DNA of 17,228 nt from JAAXTT01 sp964530215 (lineage in GTDB: Bacteria; Bacillota; Desulfotomaculia; Desulfotomaculales; Desulfocucumaceae): assembly GCA_964530215.1 (NCBI GenBank), contig CAZHAJ010000026.1, positions 1 through 17,228 of the forward strand, given 5' to 3'. The notes below the pieces were generated by a model. The model made no database searches, was not told the DNA's origin, and was given only the letters and a program-made list of their open reading frames with translations. A program made the translations under genes and the position numbers. Below, in pieces: positions 12,338-17,228 of this stretch (its first letter is position 1; every line of letters begins with the position of its first letter).

Positions 12338-14290
12338 TTAGCCAGTAAAAATCGCCCCGAATTTGCAGGCAGCCATGCAGCTGCCGCATTTAATACATTT
12401 TTGGGGGTCAATTCCATGAGGCTGTCTTTTTTCTCCCGTAATAGCATCAGACGGGCAAACCTTAATACATAAGCCACAGCCTCTGCATTTATCGGGATCG
12501 ATACGGTATTCCAACAGAGCTTTACATGCCCCTGCAGGGCAATGCTTATCATCTATGTGGGCAATGTACTCATCTTTAAAATATCGCAAAGTGGATATGA
12601 TGGGATTGGGACACGTTTGCCCCAGTCCGCACAGTGATGTGTTCTTTACAACTCTGGCTAACCTCTCTAAAGTATCTATATCTTCCATCTTACCCTGACC
12701 GTCACAAATCCTGGTAAGTATCTCCAGCATTCTGGTGGTTCCTTCCCTGCACGGGGTACATTTTCCGCAAGACTCCGCTTGGGTAAAGGAAAGAAAATAA
12801 CGGGCAACATCCACCATACAAGTGGTTTCATCCATAACCACCAGTCCCCCGGAACCCATCATGGCACCTGCTGAAGTAAGGGAGTCGTAGTCTACAGATA
12901 AATCCAGCATTTCTTCCGGCAAGCAACCGCCGGAAGGACCTCCAATTTGTACAGCCTTAAACTTTTTACCGTTTTTTATACCGCCGCCTATACTGAATAT
13001 AATGTCCCTCATACTTATTCCCATGGGCACTTCTACCAAACCAGTATTGTTTACATTACCGGTTAAAGCAAATATCTTGGTACCTTTGCTATTTTCGGTA
13101 CCTATGGATGAGTACCAGACACCTCCATTGCGAAGAATCATAGGAACGTTGGCAAAGGTCTCCACATTATTAAGGCAGGTGGGCTTTCCCCATAGGCCGC
13201 TTTGAGCGGGAAAAGGAGGTCTAACCCTGGGCATACCGCGACTGCCTTCAATGGAAGTCAGCAATGCCGTCTCTTCTCCGCACACAAAAGCCCCGGCTCC
13301 GGCTTTAATTTTAATGTGAAAACTAAAGCCGGAACCCAAAATGTTGTTCCCCAAAATTCCCCATTGTTCCGCTTGAGCAATGGCAATTTTAAGCCGTTGA
13401 ATAGCCAAGGGATATTCAGCCCGCACATATATATAGCCCTCATCCGCTCCAACTGCATAACCGCAAATCATCATGCCCTCTAATACCGCATGGGGATCCC
13501 CCTCTAACACACTTCGATCCATAAAGGCACCGGGATCACCTTCATCGGCATTGCACACAACATATTTTTTATCACCGGTCGCTTGCATTACAAATCCCCA
13601 TTTTACACCTGCAGGGAACCCTGCGCCTCCCCGGCCCCTAAGCCCAGAAAGTTTAACATCTTCCACAACCTGTTGAGGGGTCATTTCAAAGACAGCTTTA
13701 TTTATCCCCAAATATCCTTTATTGGCAATATAATCAGATATTTCCTCCGGGTTAATATGTCCACAATTATGCAGCACCAGCCTCTGCTGCCGTGCATAAA
13801 ATGGCACCTCTTGATAGGTACCTGCATATTCACCCGTTATGGGGTCATGGTAAAGAAGACGCTGAGCAACCTCTCCGCCCAGCAAATCTTTTTCTATTAT
13901 TTCGTCTATATCCTCTTCCTGCACCTTTGTATAAAAGGTTTTTGCAGGTTCAATGATCATCAGGGGTCCCTGCTCACAAAAACCGTGACAGCCTGTTATC
14001 TTGACGCTGATCTGACCGGCAAGCCCCTTTGCTTCCAAGGCCTCATCAAGTTTTTTAACAAGCCGGACAGCCCCGGAAGAAGTACATCCGGTTCCTGCAC
14101 AAATTAATATTTCCCGATTTGAGCCATCCTGGGGAATTATAATGGAATTGATAAGATCTACTTTTTTATCGTGACAGCCCTCATCTTTGTGACATAAAGG
14201 CCCCTGGGTACGACACACAATATAATCCTTACATGGACTGTCAGGTGTATGAACACACAGACTACAGCACTTATCCATTAAATCCTTCAT
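12338..14290 (-). CDS. nuoF: NuoF-like flavoprotein subunit (HydB/HndC type), with extra ferredoxin domain
   Basis: The 650-residue protein has the layout of the NADH-oxidising subunit of multimeric hydrogenases and formate dehydrogenases rather than of respiratory complex I. In order: a Cys-rich N-terminal region (Cys 8, 9, 12, 20, 26, 33, 39); a thioredoxin-like [2Fe-2S] domain (Cys64, 69, 101, 105); the FMN/NAD(H) module with GLRGRGGAGFPAG (216-228) and GAGAFVCGEETAL (331-343); an SLBB domain; the N3-type [4Fe-4S] site (Cys508, 511, 514, 554); and a two-cluster ferredoxin domain (Cys602, 605, 608, 612 and 632, 635, 638, 642). GGAGGTG precedes the ATG. It is 14 bases after the nuoE-like gene. 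No catalytic subunit follows; mobA converges instead. Confidence 0.95.
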   Translation of the reverse strand: MKDLMDKCCSLCVHTPDSPCKDYIVCRTQGPLCHKDEGCHDKKVDLINSIIIPQDGSNREILICAGTGCTSSGAVRLVKKLDEALEAKGLAGQISVKITGCHGFCEQGPLMIIEPAKTFYTKVQEEDIDEIIEKDLLGGEVAQRLLYHDPITGEYAGTYQEVPFYARQQRLVLHNCGHINPEEISDYIANKGYLGINKAVFEMTPQQVVEDVKLSGLRGRGGAGFPAGVKWGFVMQATGDKKYVVCNADEGDPGAFMDRSVLEGDPHAVLEGMMICGYAVGADEGYIYVRAEYPLAIQRLKIAIAQAEQWGILGNNILGSGFSFHIKIKAGAGAFVCGEETALLTSIEGSRGMPRVRPPFPAQSGLWGKPTCLNNVETFANVPMILRNGGVWYSSIGTENSKGTKIFALTGNVNNTGLVEVPMGISMRDIIFSIGGGIKNGKKFKAVQIGGPSGGCLPEEMLDLSVDYDSLTSAGAMMGSGGLVVMDETTCMVDVARYFLSFTQAESCGKCTPCREGTTRMLEILTRICDGQGKMEDIDTLERLARVVKNTSLCGLGQTCPNPIISTLRYFKDEYIAHIDDKHCPAGACKALLEYRIDPDKCRGCGLCIKVCPSDAITGEKRQPHGIDPQKCIKCGSCMAACKFGAIFTG

Positions 14291-14304
14291 TGTCAGACAC
14301 CTCC

Positions 14305-14790
14305 CTACTGGTACTTCTCAACGATTCCTCCGGCCTTATCCGGAGTTAGCCGTCCGTGGGTATCCTCATTGACCATCATTACCGGAGCCAAACCACAGGC
14401 TCCCAGACACGCCACAGTCTCTAGCGTATAGCGAAGATCCCCGGTGGTGCCGTTTTTAACTATATCAAGCTTTTTTGAAACCGCATCAAAAACTTTGGCG
14501 GCACCCCTAACATGGCAGGCAGTTCCCTGACAGATTCTGATAATATTCCTTCCTCGGGGTTTTAAGTGAAACTGAGAATAAAATGTAACCACTCCATATG
14601 TTTTGCTAATAGGGATACCCAGAGTTTTTGAAATCTGCTTCATAACATCCTTGGGAAGATATCCATATATTTCCTGAGCTTCCTGCAGCACCGGAATCAG
14701 AGAGCCCTTCACATTTTTGTATCTTTCCAACAACCCTAGCAATTCAGCTTGCTTATGCTCCCCCTCCTCGTTCATACATCTACACGTCAT
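14305..14790 (-). CDS. nuoE: NuoE-like [2Fe-2S] subunit (HydC/HndA type)
   Basis: This is the small thioredoxin-fold partner of the NuoF-like protein; it carries one [2Fe-2S] cluster bound by Cys87 and Cys92 (CQGTAC) and Cys128 and Cys132 (CLGAC). The 161 residues contain an N-terminal helical part with the conserved S-L-I-P-V-L-Q-E-A-Q-E-x-Y-G-Y-L and Y-G-V-V-T-F-Y-S-Q-F. The frame is open further upstream, but GAGGAGG lies 9 bases before ATG 14790 (6 before GTG 14793), so I start there. The start overlaps the end of the folate gene by 11 bases, which implies translational coupling. Confidence 0.94.
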   Translation of the reverse strand: MTCRCMNEEGEHKQAELLGLLERYKNVKGSLIPVLQEAQEIYGYLPKDVMKQISKTLGIPISKTYGVVTFYSQFHLKPRGRNIIRICQGTACHVRGAAKVFDAVSKKLDIVKNGTTGDLRYTLETVACLGACGLAPVMMVNEDTHGRLTPDKAGGIVEKYQ

Positions 14791-15403
14791 CACTGCAAAC
14801 CTCCTCATTTTCAAACCAAATTGACTGGGGTGTTTTGATAGTCCTTTCCTCAGTAAACAGAAAGTGCACCGGAACATCATGGTCATCAGGAAACACACTA
14901 TCCGTCATCTGCAACTCAAAGCAAGGAGCAACAAAAACAGCCTTTTCCTTAGTTCTAATCAAAAAACGGTCATAGTAGCCTGCACCATAACCCAATCGGT
15001 TACCTTTATCATCAAAGGAAACCCCGGGCACTACAATCAAATCCAATTCCTTGGGATCAACGGGTCGTACACAATTAGCTTTAGGCTCCATGATTCCCCA
15101 CACACCGGGAGTCAAATCTTCAGGGTAGTTTAAAAGCCTGGAGGGAATTAATTTTTTTTCTTTCACCTTTGTTATGGGAACCGAAACCGATTTACCATCT
15201 TCCAGAGCTCTACTTATTAGTTCTGTTGTCTGGACCTCGTTATTGAAGTTAACATAAACCATTAATGAATTTGCCTTTTGATAAATTCCGGACTCAATTA
15301 TTTTTTTTATAATGATACTGCTTTTTTTTGCAACAATATTCCCATCAAGACTATTTCTGGCCAACAAAACACTTCGCCTGATATCATCTCTGTTCCGCCC
15401 CAA
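14780..15403 (-). CDS. 5-formyltetrahydrofolate cyclo-ligase
   Basis: The enzyme uses ATP to turn 5-formyl-THF into 5,10-methenyl-THF, returning the stored folate to the one-carbon pool. The 207-residue protein (YgfA/YqgN/Fau family) shows E-V-Q-T-T-x-L (56-62), P-G-V-W-G-I-M-E-P (99-107) and the signature VVPGVSFDDKGNRLGYGAGY (124-143) running into YDRFL. No ATG occurs near the expected N-terminus; TTG 15403 with GGGGGA six bases upstream is the likely start. It lies between an ACT-domain gene and nuoE, an unusual position that fits formate and one-carbon metabolism. Confidence 0.94.
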   Translation of the reverse strand: MGRNRDDIRRSVLLARNSLDGNIVAKKSSIIIKKIIESGIYQKANSLMVYVNFNNEVQTTELISRALEDGKSVSVPITKVKEKKLIPSRLLNYPEDLTPGVWGIMEPKANCVRPVDPKELDLIVVPGVSFDDKGNRLGYGAGYYDRFLIRTKEKAVFVAPCFELQMTDSVFPDDHDVPVHFLFTEERTIKTPQSIWFENEEVCSDDV

Positions 15404-15456
15404 GCTTATTCCCCCAGTTAAAGCACTAGATAATTAATAGTTACCTTTTCATAAAT

Positions 15457-15888
15457 CTATAAGGCATACACTTCGGAGTCGCCTAAGACTCTAATTCCAT
15501 CATTTTGCAATGCATCAATGGCATCATCTATTCTCTCAACCCTAAAAACTACCAAAGCTGCCTCAGTTGATCTGGTAAGGAAAGCATACAGGTATTCTAT
15601 ATTTATTCCTGCGTCCCTTAATACTTCCATAGGCTTTGCCAATCCGCCGGGCACATCAGGAACTTCCACTGCAATAACATCAGTAACATTCACGGAGCAG
15701 CCGGCCTCTTTAAGCACTCTATATGCCGTATCAGGCTCGTTCACAATCAGACGAAGAATCCCGAAATCTGTGGTATCAGCAATGGATAAAGCTCTGGTAT
15801 TGATATTATGGTCTCCCAAAACGCGAGATACTTTTGCTAATCTTCCTGATTTATTTTCTAGGAAAACTGATATTTGCTTTATCTTCAC
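15457..15888 (-). CDS. Tandem ACT-domain protein
   Basis: The 143-residue protein consists of two ACT domains (about 3-68 and 71-140): the first begins QISVFLENKSGRLAKVSRVL, the second VIAVEVPDVPGGLAKPMEVL. ACT domains bind small ligands, mostly amino acids, and regulate partner proteins. There is no catalytic domain. In many anaerobes this type lies beside phenylacetate-CoA ligase and indolepyruvate oxidoreductase genes, as here with paaK 26 bases upstream, so binding an aromatic amino acid or aryl acid is a reasonable inference. The start is GTG 15888, with GGGAGG 9 bases before it. Confidence 0.92.
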   Translation of the reverse strand: MKIKQISVFLENKSGRLAKVSRVLGDHNINTRALSIADTTDFGILRLIVNEPDTAYRVLKEAGCSVNVTDVIAVEVPDVPGGLAKPMEVLRDAGINIEYLYAFLTRSTEAALVVFRVERIDDAIDALQNDGIRVLGDSEVYAL

Positions 15889-15914
15889 AGTATAAAACCT
15901 CCCTTTATATAAGG

Positions 15915-17213
15915 TTAAATTTCCCGGCGATCTACAATTCGCTGAGCCTTGCCCTGACTTCTGGGAATAGTCATTGGCTCAACCAGCTTAATTTTGGCTG
16001 TTATACCAAGAACACTGGCAATGCGATGTTTAAGGCGGTACTCCACATCTTCCAACTGGCTTACCCTGTCACTGAACCATTGTTCGGACAGCTCAACCCA
16101 TATTTCCAGATTATCCAGATTGCCTTTTCGATCCACCACCAGCAAGTAATGAGGCTCTGTTTCACCAAACTCCAAAAGAACACTCTCAACTTGAGAAGGA
16201 AACACATTAACCCCACGAATTATTAGCATATCATCAGTTCGCCCAGTTACTCTCTTCATACGCACATGGGTACGTCCACAAGAACAAAGTTCATCGGTTA
16301 GCACAGTAATATCCCTGGTCCGGTAGCGAATTATTGGGAAAGCCTCTTTAGTCAGCGAAGTAATTACCAACTCTCCTTGCTGACCGAAGGGAAGCTGTTC
16401 ACCTGTATCAGGATCAATGATCTCGGCTAAGAAGTGATCCTCAAATATATGCATTCCTTCCTGGGCAGCACACTCCATTGACACACCGGGTCCGATTATT
16501 TCACTAAGACCATATATGTCATGGGCTTTTATATGCAGCTTCAACTCAAGCTCCTGGCGCATTCTCTCAGACCAAGGCTCTGCACCAAAAATACCAGCCT
16601 TTAAGGGAAGTTTGCTGAAATCTATACCCCTCTTTTCTCCCTCTTCAGCCAGGAATAATGCATAGGAAGGAGTGCAAGTCAAAACTGTTGTTTCAAAATC
16701 CTGCATTATCATTAACTGACGGTCAGTGTTTCCTCCGGAGATGGGGATAACAGAAGCTCCCAGGCGCTCCGCTCCATAGTGGACTCCCATGCCACCGGTG
16801 AACAATCCATATCCGTAAGCGTTTTGAACCATATCACCTTTTGTGGCACCCACCATAGCTAAAGATCTGGCTATGAGCTCTGACCACATATCAATATCAT
16901 TCTTGGTATACCCCACCACTGTTGGCTTCCCCGTGGTGCCGGAAGAAGCATGCAATCTAACCACTTCCTCCATGGGAACCGCAAAAAGATTAAACGGATA
17001 ATTGTCCCGCAGGTCCTGCTTAACTGTAAAAGGCACCAACCTAAGGTCCTCTAAACTCTTCAAGTCATTAAGCCGAAAACCATGCTCATCCATAATTTTT
17101 TTATAAAAAGGCACATTATTATATGTTCGCTCCAGGGTAGCCTTTAAGCGGTTAAGCTGCAGATGCTTTAACTGCTCCCTAGGCATGGTTTCAAAGTCCT
17201 CATCCCAGTACAT
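15915..17213 (-). CDS. paaK: Phenylacetate--CoA ligase
   Basis: PaaK activates phenylacetate (or a related aryl acid) to its CoA thioester using ATP, giving AMP and pyrophosphate. The 432-residue protein is full length for the family. It has the P-loop ASSGTTGKPTVVGYT (89-103), DIYGLSEIIGPG (232-243), Y-R-T-R-D (297-301), a C-S-C-G pair (310-313), the hinge GRTDDMLIIRGVNVFPSQVE (324-343) and the C-terminal-domain Lys422 in RSQGKAQRI. GAGGAG lies before the ATG, 15 bases from the window edge, so the promoter or an upstream operon gene is outside. It is the first gene in view of a same-strand series running to the nuoF-like gene. Confidence 0.95.
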   Translation of the reverse strand: MYWDEDFETMPREQLKHLQLNRLKATLERTYNNVPFYKKIMDEHGFRLNDLKSLEDLRLVPFTVKQDLRDNYPFNLFAVPMEEVVRLHASSGTTGKPTVVGYTKNDIDMWSELIARSLAMVGATKGDMVQNAYGYGLFTGGMGVHYGAERLGASVIPISGGNTDRQLMIMQDFETTVLTCTPSYALFLAEEGEKRGIDFSKLPLKAGIFGAEPWSERMRQELELKLHIKAHDIYGLSEIIGPGVSMECAAQEGMHIFEDHFLAEIIDPDTGEQLPFGQQGELVITSLTKEAFPIIRYRTRDITVLTDELCSCGRTHVRMKRVTGRTDDMLIIRGVNVFPSQVESVLLEFGETEPHYLLVVDRKGNLDNLEIWVELSEQWFSDRVSQLEDVEYRLKHRIASVLGITAKIKLVEPMTIPRSQGKAQRIVDRREI

Positions 17214-17228
17214 AACAAACTCCTCTCG

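Noticed and set aside
13002..14107. Plus-strand frames of 67-174 codons
   Set aside because: They are antisense to the nuoF-like gene and lack ribosome binding sites and domain features.
1..17228. CRISPR arrays, toxin-antitoxin pairs, prophage or intact transposase genes
   Set aside because: I looked for these and saw no regular repeat-spacer array, integrase, transposase or recognisable toxin-antitoxin pair.

Overview
The window looks like part of the chromosome of an anaerobic, spore-forming, low-to-moderate G+C Firmicute, most likely a Desulfotomaculum/Peptococcaceae-type clostridium (inference). The evidence is: strong AGGAGG-type ribosome binding sites; a perfect CIRCE operator in front of groESL; a CwlD-like spore-cortex amidase; Spo0A-box-like sites; molybdenum cofactor and formate dehydrogenase accessory genes; a NuoE/NuoF pair of the kind that feeds hydrogenases or formate dehydrogenases; and a PaaK-ACT pair typical of anaerobes that handle aryl acids. 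I see no prophage, CRISPR array or intact insertion sequence.

Layout. Positions 1-1670 (minus) carry the N-terminal 556 residues of a membrane sensor histidine kinase with a periplasmic-binding-protein sensor; its C-terminus lies outside the window. Its leader is structured and may contain an attenuator. Positions 1900-4330 hold small genes: a 33-residue single-helix peptide, a CBO0543-like membrane protein, a 46-residue unknown, a 71-residue helical protein behind two Spo0A-box-like repeats, a 60-residue protein resembling a histidine-kinase/Spo0B dimerisation helix without its histidine, and a membrane-anchored unknown. Positions 4337-6384 hold a ThyA-superfamily protein, a DUF503/YlxP protein, a PspC-domain protein and the CwlD-like amidase.

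Positions 6500-7130 contain two more tiny membrane peptides (25 and 31 residues), each with its own Shine-Dalgarno sequence and terminator, and a tRNA-Thr(CGU). Next come an Ogt/MGMT DNA repair gene, a 280-bp intergenic stretch with an unexplained duplicated motif, and groES-groEL under CIRCE control. From 10250 to 12290 is a molybdenum cofactor/formate dehydrogenase maturation cluster: mogA divergent from fdhD and mobA. Converging on it from the right is a minus-strand, probably co-transcribed set: paaK - ACT-domain protein - 5-formyl-THF cyclo-ligase - nuoE-like - nuoF-like.

How the parts fit. MogA, MobA and FdhD mature a molybdenum or tungsten formate dehydrogenase. The adjacent NuoE/NuoF pair has no catalytic subunit beside it and could be its NAD(P)H-coupling module; the folate gene fits one-carbon metabolism. 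The main candidates for undescribed biology are the small-gene block at 1900-4140, especially the histidine-less helix protein and the protein behind the 0A-like boxes, and the ThyA-like protein that lacks the usual nucleotide-binding HxY motif. No complete novel system is evident.
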